Source of the DNA: Bacilli bacterium
Lineage (GTDB): Bacteria > Bacillota_I > Bacilli_A > RFN20 > CAG-826
DNA length: 9,114 nucleotides
NCBI GenBank assembly: GCA_017618495.1
Contig: JAFZUD010000184.1
Location: 1 to 9,114, forward strand
Reading direction: 5' to 3'
This document shows, in pieces, positions 1 to 6,046 of the stretch. Under the pieces are notes generated by a model. That model searched no databases. It was not told the DNA's origin and saw only the letters and a list, made by a program, of their open reading frames with translations. Position 1 is the stretch's first letter. Each line of letters begins with the position of its first letter. Position numbers and translations under genes: made by a program.

Positions 1-1316
1 ATCGTGACGGTATCGGGTTCGACGCCCTCGCCGCCTTCGATCGTTTCGAAATCGACGGTGATGCAGAGCGGGGTGCCGATCTCATCCTGGCGGCGGTAAC
101 GCTTGCCGATGGAACCGGTGACATCATAGGTAACCTGGAAATGCTTGTTGAGGACGGAAAGAACTTCTTTAGCCTTGTCTTCAAGCTTCTTGGATAATGG
201 GAGAACTGCAACTTTGTATGGGGCAAGAGCTGGGAGGATGTGCATGACGGTACGGATGTCGCCACCTTCCAAGGTCTCCTCATCGTAGCTGTCCATCATG
301 ACCATGAGCATGAGTCGATCAAGACCCATGGATGGTTCGATGACATAAGGGATGTATTTCTCGTTGGTCTCAGGATCAAAGTAGGTCATATCCTCTTTGC
401 TGTATTCCTGATGACGCTTCAAATCGTAGTCGGTTCTGTCGGCGACACCGAGGATTTCTCCCCAACCGAGATCCGGGAAATCATATTCGACGTCAGTCGT
501 GGCTTTGGAGTAGAAAGCAAGCTCGGCTGGCTCATGATCGCGGAAGCGAAGGTTTTCGGCTTTTGGTCCAAGGCTTTCGACGAATTTGAGGCAGTAATCC
601 TTCCAGTAAGCGAACCATTCAAGGTCGGTTCCTGGCTTGCAGAAGAATTCCATTTCCATCTGATCGAACTCGCGGATACGGAAAGTGAAGTTCCCTGGGG
701 TGATTTCGTTACGGAAGCTCTTACCAGTCTGGCAAATACCGAATGGGAGTTTCTTTCTCTGAGTACGCTGAACGTTCTTGAAGTTAACGAAGACGCCTTG
801 AGCGGTCTCTGGACGGAGGTAGACGACGCTGCTGCTGTCATCGGTAACACCGATGTGGGTCTTGAACATCATGTTGAACTTACGGATTGGGGTGAAATCA
901 GCCTTTCCGCAGACTGGGCACTTAACGTCATGCTCTTTGATGAATTCATCCATCTGCTCGAAAGTCATGTTATCGACATCGGCATCTGGGAATTCGGATT
1001 TGATGAGTTCATCAGCACGGTGACGGGCTTTGCAAGCCTTGCAGTCGACCATTGGATCATTGAAGGTCGTGACGTGACCGGTGGCTTCCCAAACGCGTGG
1101 GTTCATGAGGATGCCAGCATCGATTCCGACGTTGGTTGGGGATTCCTGAACGAATCTCTTCCACCATGCCTCACGGACGTTCTTCTTGAGCTCGGCGCCT
1201 AAAGGGCCGTAGTCCCAGCTGTTGGATAAGCCTCCATATATCTGTGAACCTGGAAAAACATAACCGGTCTGTTGAAGATGGGTCGTGATTTTCTCAAATG
1301 AGTTTTTGTTTGCCAT
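1..1316 (-). CDS. glyQS: Glycyl-tRNA synthetase, single-chain (alpha2) type, C-terminus cut by window edge
   Basis: Class II aminoacyl-tRNA synthetase that attaches glycine to tRNA-Gly in the cytoplasm. About 438 codons are visible on the minus strand, starting MANKNSFEKITTHLQQTGYV; the frame is still open at base 1, so a short C-terminal piece of the anticodon-binding domain is missing. Family landmarks are clear: GGLSNSWDYGPLGAELK near the N-terminus, a zinc-knuckle-like insertion with CKAC and CPVC pairs, motif 2 around FRNEITPGNFTFRIREFDQMEMEFF, and YVIEPSMGLDRL (motif 3). The anticodon-binding domain begins near LAPYKVAVLPL. This is the dimeric form related to staphylococcal, mycoplasmal and eukaryotic enzymes, not the alpha2beta2 GlyQ/GlyS form. 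The ATG at 1316 has a good Shine-Dalgarno (AAAGGA, 5 bases upstream). The gene follows recO, as in staphylococci, but has its own promoter. The leader is too short for a T-box. Confidence 0.97.
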   Translation of the reverse strand, partial: MANKNSFEKITTHLQQTGYVFPGSQIYGGLSNSWDYGPLGAELKKNVREAWWKRFVQESPTNVGIDAGILMNPRVWEATGHVTTFNDPMVDCKACKARHRADELIKSEFPDADVDNMTFEQMDEFIKEHDVKCPVCGKADFTPIRKFNMMFKTHIGVTDDSSSVVYLRPETAQGVFVNFKNVQRTQRKKLPFGICQTGKSFRNEITPGNFTFRIREFDQMEMEFFCKPGTDLEWFAYWKDYCLKFVESLGPKAENLRFRDHEPAELAFYSKATTDVEYDFPDLGWGEILGVADRTDYDLKRHQEYSKEDMTYFDPETNEKYIPYVIEPSMGLDRLMLMVMMDSYDEETLEGGDIRTVMHILPALAPYKVAVLPLSKKLEDKAKEVLSVLNKHFQVTYDVTGSIGKRYRRQDEIGTPLCITVDFETIEGGEGVEPDTVT

Positions 1317-1334
1317 ATCAATCCTTTCGAATAA

Positions 1335-1353
1335 AAAATTCTCTCTACGAGAG
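1335..1353 (-). terminator. Weak candidate terminator for read-through from recO
   Basis: Read on the minus strand, CTCTC (1353-1349), loop GTA and GAGAG (1345-1341) are followed by AA and a run of six T (1338-1333). The stem is only 5 bp. The predicted glyQS start site falls inside the first arm, so this hairpin could form in transcripts arriving from recO but not fully in glyQS mRNA. That would let one element end the upstream operon while sparing glyQS. The call is weak. Confidence 0.3.
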
Positions 1354-1356
1354 CCT

Positions 1357-1385
1357 AGTATAATATGGGGGTTGACAAATATCAA
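1357..1385 (-). promoter_or_regulatory. Promoter of glyQS
   Basis: On the minus strand, TTGATA (1385-1380) and TATACT (1362-1357) are separated by 17 bases, close to the sigma-70/sigma-A consensus. Transcription would start near 1350, giving a leader of roughly 35 bases that carries the glyQS ribosome-binding site. The -35 hexamer lies in the loop of the inverted repeat at 1369-1394. Assigned from sequence pattern only. Confidence 0.75.
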
Positions 1386-1394
1386 AGTCAACCC
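1369..1394. repeat. Perfect 8-bp inverted repeat over the glyQS -35 element
   Basis: The arms GGGTTGAC (1369-1376) and GTCAACCC (1387-1394) are perfectly complementary and separated by 10 bases. The -35 hexamer of glyQS (1380-1385) falls in the spacer and the right-hand part of the -35 to -10 spacer overlaps the other arm. No T-run follows on the minus strand, so it does not look like the recO terminator. A repressor operator is a reasonable inference, with no regulator identified here. Confidence 0.55.
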
Positions 1395-1429
1395 TTTATA
1401 AGTGAACACTTTTGATTTTAAAGTGGTTT

Positions 1430-2149
1430 TTAAAGCAACTCAAGACTTCTGATTTTGACGCCAGTGAAATCTTCAACGTAACTAATAAGGTTCTTTAATA
1501 AAGAAAGGCTTTCTTTAGGTTCAAAGCTGACCCTTAAGGCATCCTCAAGTCCACATTTGAAGCAGAATCTGAGGATCTTGAGGTTTCTTGGTGTCATTTT
1601 CATAGAAGGCGAGGCACAATCGGAACAAACAAACCCACCATCTCTAAAGGAAACGCCAACAATATTGGTTTTTTTGCCACATGTGACACACTCATTGACC
1701 TCTAAACCGTAGCCAATGACGTATAACAAATGACATAGGTAAATCAACGCACTGGATGCTTCTTTGCCTGACTCTTTGAGCAAATCCATGGTTTGGCAAA
1801 GCCAAGGATAAATCTGACCAGCCTCTTCTTCTGAGATGAGCTTGACGCTGACCTCACTAAGGAAGCTAAAGATGGCTAATCTCGTCAAATCGCCTTTGCC
1901 GTCAGGCAAGGAAATGACCTCGCTCTCTGAAAGGGCGTATCCACCGTTCTTTTGCTCAACCAAAGAGAATTTGGCTTTGGAAAGAAGCTGGCAGGAAGCG
2001 AAGTTCTTGCTGATGTTCTTTTGAACGCCCCTACCTAAAAAAGAAAAGAGACCGTCATGCGACAAAACATTGACCATGGCGTCACTTTCTTTGTATGGGA
2101 TTGAACGAAGGACGATGCCTTGGATGTTCTTAATCGTCTTTTCTGCCAT
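1430..2149 (-). CDS. recO: DNA repair protein RecO
   Basis: RecO works with RecR and RecF to load RecA on SSB-coated single-stranded DNA in recombinational repair. The 239-residue product has the usual family size. It has the N-terminal OB-fold start (IQGIVLRSIPYKESDAMVNV, about residues 9-28), a helical middle, and a four-cysteine zinc site at C154, C157, C175 and C178 (CVTC and CSDC), as in Gram-positive RecO. The ATG at 2149 lies inside the 3' end of era, with a 20-base overlap. The only Shine-Dalgarno-like bases (AGGA) sit 1 base from the ATG, too close for normal use, so translation is probably coupled to era. The stop is TAA. Confidence 0.95.
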   Translation of the reverse strand: MAEKTIKNIQGIVLRSIPYKESDAMVNVLSHDGLFSFLGRGVQKNISKNFASCQLLSKAKFSLVEQKNGGYALSESEVISLPDGKGDLTRLAIFSFLSEVSVKLISEEEAGQIYPWLCQTMDLLKESGKEASSALIYLCHLLYVIGYGLEVNECVTCGKKTNIVGVSFRDGGFVCSDCASPSMKMTPRNLKILRFCFKCGLEDALRVSFEPKESLSLLKNLISYVEDFTGVKIRSLELL

Positions 2150-3014
2150 ATCCTAGTTTCTGGAGTTTGCGAGGATCGTTTCTCCATCCAGGGACGCATT
2201 CGACGCGGCAGATGAGCGTGACATGGGAACGCCACATCTTCTCGAGGTTGTGACGTGCGCTCATGGAGATTTTCTTAATCATATCGCCGCCTTTTCCAAT
2301 AATGATGGCCTTGTGGCCTTCTTTCTCGGAAACGATCGTGGCTTTGATGAAGATTCCGCCGTCTTTCTCTTCGTAAGAAGTGACCTCAACTGCGCATTCG
2401 TGAGGGATTTCATCTTTCAAGAAGCGGAGAAGCTCTTCTCTGATGGCTTCTTTGGCCATAAATGGCTTGTCTTTATCGGTGATAACGTCTTCCGGATAAT
2501 ATGGAAGTCCTTCGGAAAGGTGAGCCACCACCGCATTTTTGATATCTTTCAAACCAAAGTTGGTTTTAGCGGAAATCTGAATCTTTTCGTAGTTTGGATA
2601 CTTCTCGTTGTAATGGGCAAGGAGCGCTTCCATCTGCTCGACTCGGACATCATCGATCTTATTGAAAAGAAGGATGATTGGGGCGTCGCTCTTGATTGAG
2701 GCAAGGGTTTCCTCGTCCTTTGAGTAATTCTTCGAAGTTGAGTCGATGACATAAAGGATGACGTCAACGCCGGACATGGATCTGCGGGCGCTCTTCTCCA
2801 TCATCTGGTAAAGGGCTTCATCGCCAGGGAAAAGCCCTGGAGTGTCGATATAGACAATCTGAAGGTCTTTCTCGTTATAGACGCCCATGATAGCGTCGCG
2901 GGTTGTCTGCGATTTGCAAGTGACGATCGAAACTTTCTTTGAAAGAATAGCGTTTATTAAAGTGCTCTTCCCAACGTTTGGAAGACCGAGAATTGATACG
3001 AATCCGACTTTCAT
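2130..3014 (-). CDS. era: GTPase Era, 16S rRNA/30S assembly factor
   Basis: Era binds GTP and the 3' end of 16S rRNA and acts as a checkpoint in small-subunit maturation. The 294-residue protein has all GTPase motifs: G1 GLPNVGKST from residue 10, TTRD in the G2 region, G3 DTPG (57-60), G4 NKID (118-121) and G5 SAK (147-149). The C-terminal KH RNA-binding domain carries GKGG at 239-242 followed by a basic helix. The start at 3014 overlaps the ybeY stop in an ATGA and has a good Shine-Dalgarno (TAGGAGA, about 7 bases upstream). Its 3' end overlaps recO by 20 bases. YbeY and Era act in the same rRNA maturation pathway, which fits the coupling. Confidence 0.98.
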   Translation of the reverse strand: MKVGFVSILGLPNVGKSTLINAILSKKVSIVTCKSQTTRDAIMGVYNEKDLQIVYIDTPGLFPGDEALYQMMEKSARRSMSGVDVILYVIDSTSKNYSKDEETLASIKSDAPIILLFNKIDDVRVEQMEALLAHYNEKYPNYEKIQISAKTNFGLKDIKNAVVAHLSEGLPYYPEDVITDKDKPFMAKEAIREELLRFLKDEIPHECAVEVTSYEEKDGGIFIKATIVSEKEGHKAIIIGKGGDMIKKISMSARHNLEKMWRSHVTLICRVECVPGWRNDPRKLQKLGYGRKDD

Positions 3015-3475
3015 TTTTTATCTCCTACGAGGCCAAGAATTTTCTCTTGAAGAGGGAACATTATAGCTTCGTCTTCTGGTGTCATGTGGTCATAGCCAAG
3101 CAAATGGAGAAGCCCATGCGTGAAAAGGAATGAGAGTTCACGCTCAAGGGTGTTTCCAATCTCGGCTGCTTGGCGTTTGGCCTGTGGCAAACAGATGAGG
3201 ATTTCTCCTAACATCTTTTGCACCTCTAAGGAGTTGATTTGATCGTTTGGATCCTTATCGTCATTGAAGGCAAAAGAGATGACGTCGGTAACGCGGTCAA
3301 CGTTCCTATAGTCCCTATTTATTTGATGAATCGTCTCATCATCGACGAGAGAAACATCGATTTCGTAATTCTCTTTCACATCAAGGTAAGAGAATGCGGC
3401 TTTGGCTATTTCCGAGTACCTCTCGTTAAGCCAATCGAATTCTTTTCCGTAAGGGTTATCAAATACAACTTCCAT
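3011..3475 (-). CDS. ybeY: Endoribonuclease YbeY, rRNA maturation factor
   Basis: Zinc-dependent single-strand endoribonuclease of the UPF0054 family, needed for 16S rRNA 3'-end processing and ribosome quality control. The 154-residue product ends its core with the metal-binding motif HGLLHLLGYDH, giving H120, H124 and H130 as ligands. RNxDxxTDVISF is present as NVDRVTDVISFAF (about 58-70). The start at 3475 is forced: an in-frame TAA stands five codons upstream and no other suitable start follows soon. There is no Shine-Dalgarno; the bases before the ATG are TATTGCCGAT. A TGCTAAAGT extended -10-like element ends 9 bases before the ATG, so the mRNA may begin almost at the start codon. Otherwise it is read through from the C39 gene 38 bases upstream. 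The stop is TGA, inside an ATGA overlap with era. Confidence 0.96.
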   Translation of the reverse strand: MEVVFDNPYGKEFDWLNERYSEIAKAAFSYLDVKENYEIDVSLVDDETIHQINRDYRNVDRVTDVISFAFNDDKDPNDQINSLEVQKMLGEILICLPQAKRQAAEIGNTLERELSFLFTHGLLHLLGYDHMTPEDEAIMFPLQEKILGLVGDKK

Positions 3476-3503
3476 ATCGGCAATACTTTAGCACATGACG
3501 ACC

Positions 3504-3521
3504 CAAGATAAAATTATCTTG
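3504..3521. repeat. Near-perfect palindrome across the end of the C39 gene
   Basis: CAAGATAA (3504-3511) and TTATCTTG (3514-3521) are perfect complements with a 2-base centre. The right arm contains the TAA stop of the C39 gene on the minus strand. No T-run follows on the minus strand (GGGTCG comes next), so it is a poor intrinsic terminator. It lies 28 bases upstream of the ybeY start, just upstream of a possible extended -10. It may be an operator or a 3'-end mRNA hairpin. Confidence 0.5.
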
Positions 3522-4719
3522 AGTCTTCTTTTTTCACGAAATTGTCTAAGAAATAGACATAGGCTCTTTCTCTTTCGGAACGGTTCTCGAAGAAATTGAG
3601 GAGGGACCTGATGCCTTGACCAAGTCCCAAAAGGCCAAAGAAATGGAAAAGGAAGTAGTTCAACGTGAAGTTTTCACTCATCATCGAAGGGATGAACGCG
3701 AGGCCAATCGCCACCGCCATATAGATGATTTGAACATATGTTGCACCTTCCCCGATTTGAAAGGCCTTATTGCTGATTGAGCTCATCTTCTTGAGCTGTT
3801 CTCGGATGTTATCTTTGCCTTGAAGGAGATTCTCTTCGGCAAGGACAAGCGATTCCTTCTTTTTGACGACCTTCCTCCTGAAGATGCCGCTTTCTAGCGC
3901 AAGATAGATGCTTAGCCCGATAGCGGACACATAGAAATAAGGGTCATTGAGGCCAAAGAGGAACGAAAGACCAAAGACGACGCTTACCCCCTCAACAATC
4001 GTCATGACCGCTGGGAAGGTTGAACTCTTGAAAGCATAGTAACGCTCGTAATTTTTAGCGAGTTTCTTCTTCGAATTAGAAGGAACGTATTTGAGCCACC
4101 GCTTATCGAACCTTCGGCTGAAAAAGCCATTGATCAATCGTGACCCAACACTCAGTAATCCGTATAAAGAAAGCAGAATAGCAACCACGATATACGAATC
4201 CTCATTTCCTAATAAATAGAGGCCGAAATAAAGCGATGCGATTCCAAGCAAAGACGTGAGCGAACTAAGGAAGAATCCCTTTTTAGAAAAAATCTTCGGC
4301 TTTGTGTAAGGACAGCTCTCGACGCTAAAGAGAACGGGCTCACCATACACGCACGAGAAATCCTTAATGAAATCCTCCTTTTTCACCCATCTTTTGCCAA
4401 TGGCAGGGTCATAAACCAGGAATTTCTTCTTCGTGCCTTTCTTTAAGTAGACAAGATGTCCTTTGTTGCTTCCTTCTAAAAGAATGAGTAAAGGAAAACT
4501 TGTGGCTAAGAGCAATTCTTCTTTAGAAGATGCCCGCTTCCACTTGATGTCGACGCCTTCTTTGAAAGCAATCTGCCGGATATCCTCTAACGAGATGTCC
4601 GTCTCTTTCTCGGAAGTCAGATAGCGATAGCCTTTTTTCTTGGTCAGATCCAAGAGGAGCATTTTGAGGGTGGCAAGGCCGCAGCCTTCCTCATCTCCCT
4701 GATAAACAAAAATTCCCAT
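3514..4719 (-). CDS. C39 peptidase domain fused to six-helix ABC-exporter-like membrane domain, no ATPase domain
   Basis: The N-terminal 130 residues look like the C39 cysteine peptidase of peptidase-containing ABC exporters, which cut double-glycine leaders from bacteriocins or signal peptides at the membrane. With ATG 4719 as residue 1, the expected active-site residues are all present: Q7, C13 (QGDEEGCGLATLKM), H88 (GHLVYLKK) and D104 (VYDPAIGKR). Six hydrophobic segments follow at about 148-171, 175-200, 235-257, 260-280, 327-347 and 351-377, and the chain ends at residue 401. The order and spacing (tight TM3-TM4 turn, long charged stretch 281-320, TM5-TM6, basic tail) resemble an ABC exporter membrane domain that stops where the nucleotide-binding domain would begin. 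Full-length relatives are about 700 residues. No Walker A or signature motif is encoded next door. A GTG at 4722 is an alternative start. There is no clear Shine-Dalgarno, and TATATG ends 7 bases before the ATG. Export function is inferred. Confidence 0.8.
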   Translation of the reverse strand: MGIFVYQGDEEGCGLATLKMLLLDLTKKKGYRYLTSEKETDISLEDIRQIAFKEGVDIKWKRASSKEELLLATSFPLLILLEGSNKGHLVYLKKGTKKKFLVYDPAIGKRWVKKEDFIKDFSCVYGEPVLFSVESCPYTKPKIFSKKGFFLSSLTSLLGIASLYFGLYLLGNEDSYIVVAILLSLYGLLSVGSRLINGFFSRRFDKRWLKYVPSNSKKKLAKNYERYYAFKSSTFPAVMTIVEGVSVVFGLSFLFGLNDPYFYVSAIGLSIYLALESGIFRRKVVKKKESLVLAEENLLQGKDNIREQLKKMSSISNKAFQIGEGATYVQIIYMAVAIGLAFIPSMMSENFTLNYFLFHFFGLLGLGQGIRSLLNFFENRSERERAYVYFLDNFVKKEDSR

Positions 4720-4726
4720 CACTTAC

Positions 4727-4732
4727 CATATA
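4727..4732 (-). promoter_or_regulatory. Possible -10 element directly before the C39 gene
   Basis: TATATG on the minus strand ends 7 bases before the ATG at 4719, so a transcript starting at the usual distance would begin at or next to the start codon. I see no convincing -35; TTCTGA at 4757-4752 is 19 bases away. The rpsU terminator lies just upstream, which argues for a separate promoter here. Confidence 0.35.
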
Positions 4733-4766
4733 GAGTGGGAAATCCGTTTTTTCAGAAACTCGTAAT

Positions 4767-4793
4767 AAAAAATCCCTCATTTTGCTGAGGGAT
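4767..4793 (-). terminator. Rho-independent terminator of rpsU
   Basis: On the minus strand ATCCCTCA (4793-4786), a 6-base loop and TGAGGGAT (4779-4772) form a perfect 8-bp stem followed by a T-run (4772-4767). It begins 5 bases after the rpsU stop. On the plus strand the same stem is followed by GATTTTT, so weak function in the other direction is possible. It separates rpsU from the C39 gene. Confidence 0.9.
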
Positions 4794-4798
4794 GATTT

Positions 4799-4975
4799 TT
4801 ACCACTTTTTACGGCGGGCCATTTCGGACTTCATTTTTCTACGAAGGCCGGTTTTGAGATAGAACTCTCTTTTTCTTGATTCGAGGAGAATGCCGCTCTT
4901 ATTGACGCTTCTCTTGAAACGACGTAAGGCCTCATCGAGATTTTCGCCTTCGCGAAGAACTGTTTTGACTGGCAT
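4799..4975 (-). CDS. rpsU: 30S ribosomal protein S21
   Basis: Small basic ribosomal protein of the 30S platform, near the 3' end of 16S rRNA. The 58-residue product, MPVKTVLREGENLDEALRRF at the N-terminus and a very basic tail ending MARRKKW, matches bacterial S21 in sequence and length. The ATG at 4975 is chosen over an upstream in-frame ATG at 5056 for three reasons: family members start at MPVK; a good Shine-Dalgarno (GAGAGGTG, 4992-4985) sits 9 bases upstream; and 5056 lies upstream of the promoter. It is monocistronic, with its own promoter and strong terminator, and divergent from the GT2 gene. In Bacillus, rpsU heads the cluster leading towards ybeY-era-recO, which fits this layout. 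Confidence 0.97.
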   Translation of the reverse strand: MPVKTVLREGENLDEALRRFKRSVNKSGILLESRKREFYLKTGLRRKMKSEMARRKKW

Positions 4976-5006
4976 GATCGGATTCACCTCTCTTTCGTGC
5001 TTCATT

Positions 5007-5034
5007 ATTCTATCGAAGTCTAGGTGTTTTGCAA
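5007..5034 (-). promoter_or_regulatory. Promoter of rpsU
   Basis: On the minus strand, TTGCAA (5034-5029) and TAGAAT (5012-5007) are separated by 16 bases. Transcription would start near 5000, leaving a leader of about 25 bases that contains the Shine-Dalgarno of rpsU. Confidence 0.7.
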
Positions 5035-5050
5035 CCTTTTTCAAATTTTT

Positions 5051-5066
5051 AGTCACTTAAGTGACT
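5051..5066. repeat. Perfect 16-bp palindrome between divergent rpsU and GT2 promoters
   Basis: AGTCACTTAAGTGACT is identical to its reverse complement. It covers the place where a -35 element of the GT2 gene would lie and ends 17 bases upstream of the rpsU -35. Because the flanking genes diverge, it is not a terminator for either. A dimeric repressor or activator site is the simplest inference; no regulator gene is in the window. Confidence 0.6.
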
Positions 5067-5074
5067 GTTTTATA

Positions 5075-5083
5075 TGCTATCAT
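5075..5083 (+). promoter_or_regulatory. Extended -10 promoter of the GT2 gene
   Basis: TGCTATCAT fits the extended -10 pattern TGn-TATAAT with one mismatch in the hexamer. It ends 6 bases before the ATG at 5090, so the predicted transcription start coincides with the start codon. No good -35 is seen; the 16-bp palindrome occupies that position. Confidence 0.5.
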
Positions 5084-5089
5084 TACGGC

Positions 5090-6046
5090 ATGAACAAACC
5101 AGTCGTTTCCGTCATCATGCCTGTCTTTAGGAACAGGGACACTTTGGAAAGAGCCCTCGACTCCTTCCTCAACCAGGATTTTAGCGAACCAACCGAACTT
5201 ATCATGGGCATCGACGATTCTGGCGATGGCAGCTTAGCCTTAGCCAAAGAATACGCTGACAAATACCCAGACCAGATAAAAGTCCATACCGAGCCGTACC
5301 GTATGGGTCAGGCTCTTTCCCGTTGGAAAGCCATACTCGATAGCAAAGGCGACTACATCTATTTCATGGATGCTGACGACAAGCTAAGGAATGATTGCTT
5401 ATCCACTCTCGTGAAAACGATGAGAAACACCGGCGCTGACTGTATAAATTGCTCCTTCTATCAAGTCGATGAAAAGGAAAAAGAGAAAGCCTTCTCCTTC
5501 TCCTCTAGCGCAACATATAACACCAAAGAGACGATCACCGCGTTCCTTTGGGACATGTCGTTCCGTGGATTCCTTTGGACCAAGATGTGGAAGAGAGAAA
5601 TCATCGAAAAGAGACCGTTGCTTCTCCTTTCCGATCATAAAGACATGTTTGAGGATGTCGCTTTCTGCATCTCAATGCTCTCTTATTGCAAGAAGGTCGT
5701 CTGCATCAAAGACCCTCTCTACTATTACTACAAGAACGTTCCAACTAGCGCGATGAGCGTCCACCGCACCGACCGTGCCGAAAGGCATCTTTGGGTCTTT
5801 GCCCTCATCAGAAGCTACCTCGAGAAGAACCCAGATAAGTCGCTTATCGAAGCCTTCAAGAAGACAACATTCCGTTCTTATTTATCGCTTCTCTTTGATT
5901 TATCGCTCGACAAGAAGTACGGTGCTACCAAAACTTACTTGAAGAATGTAAAGACCGAGTGGAAAGAGGTCAAGAATCTAAAAAAGCCTCTTCCGGAAAG
6001 AGGAAGAAGCTATTGCGCATTGCTTGAAAGAGCGTGGCTCAAATAA
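5090..6046 (+). CDS. Family 2 glycosyltransferase (GT-A fold)
   Basis: A 318-residue glycosyltransferase that probably transfers a nucleotide-sugar unit to an envelope polysaccharide or lipid acceptor at the cytoplasmic membrane face; donor and acceptor cannot be read from the sequence. The N-terminus MNKPVVSVIMPVFRNRDTLE is the usual GT2 nucleotide-binding start. D42-D43 (GIDDSGDGS) and the metal-binding DXD-type motif at D94-A-D96-D97 (YIYFMDADDKLR) follow. ED at 188-189 (MFEDVAF) probably holds the catalytic base. YYYYKN...TSAMS further on is typical of EpsJ/capsule-type GT2 enzymes. No membrane helix is evident. An in-frame GTG at 5024 would add residues unlike the family and lies inside the rpsU promoter, so ATG 5090 is preferred. 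No Shine-Dalgarno precedes it. It is the only plus-strand gene and its TAA abuts the stop codon of the GT4 gene. Confidence 0.93.
   Translation: MNKPVVSVIMPVFRNRDTLERALDSFLNQDFSEPTELIMGIDDSGDGSLALAKEYADKYPDQIKVHTEPYRMGQALSRWKAILDSKGDYIYFMDADDKLRNDCLSTLVKTMRNTGADCINCSFYQVDEKEKEKAFSFSSSATYNTKETITAFLWDMSFRGFLWTKMWKREIIEKRPLLLLSDHKDMFEDVAFCISMLSYCKKVVCIKDPLYYYYKNVPTSAMSVHRTDRAERHLWVFALIRSYLEKNPDKSLIEAFKKTTFRSYLSLLFDLSLDKKYGATKTYLKNVKTEWKEVKNLKKPLPERGRSYCALLERAWLK
5980..6003 (-). terminator. Likely terminator of the GT4 gene, inside the GT2 coding sequence
   Basis: Reading the minus strand past the GT4 stop, CCTCTT (6003-5998), a 5-base loop TCCGG and AAGAGG (5992-5987) form a 6-bp stem. It is followed by C and a run of six T (5985-5980). 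It starts 43 bases after the GT4 stop, within the last 20-odd codons of the GT2 gene. Confidence 0.6.

Noticed and set aside
240..1202. A 320-codon open frame on the plus strand opposite glyQS
   Set aside because: Its translation resembles no protein family that I know, and the opposite strand encodes a complete run of glycyl-tRNA synthetase motifs. It is a codon-bias shadow.
1400..1411. AAGTG-AA-CACTT near glyQS as a second copy of the palindrome at 5051-5066
   Set aside because: The half-sites are in the opposite order and the centre differs, so sharing of a few bases in AT-rich DNA is likely chance.
2223..2699. A 158-codon open frame on the plus strand opposite era
   Set aside because: It lies wholly within the well-supported era gene, with no promoter or ribosome-binding site of its own.
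3011..3014. Reassignment of TGA to tryptophan (Mycoplasma code)
   Set aside because: TGA ends ybeY and the gene before mtaB at the expected family or overlap positions, and the recO tryptophan codon I checked is TGG.
4976..5056. N-terminal extension of rpsU from an ATG at 5056
   Set aside because: S21 proteins begin at MPVK, a good Shine-Dalgarno serves ATG 4975, and 5056 is upstream of the rpsU -35.
5024..5089. N-terminal extension of the GT2 gene from a GTG at 5024
   Set aside because: The extra residues do not fit the GT2 start, and the GTG lies within the rpsU promoter, upstream of the predicted GT2 transcription start.
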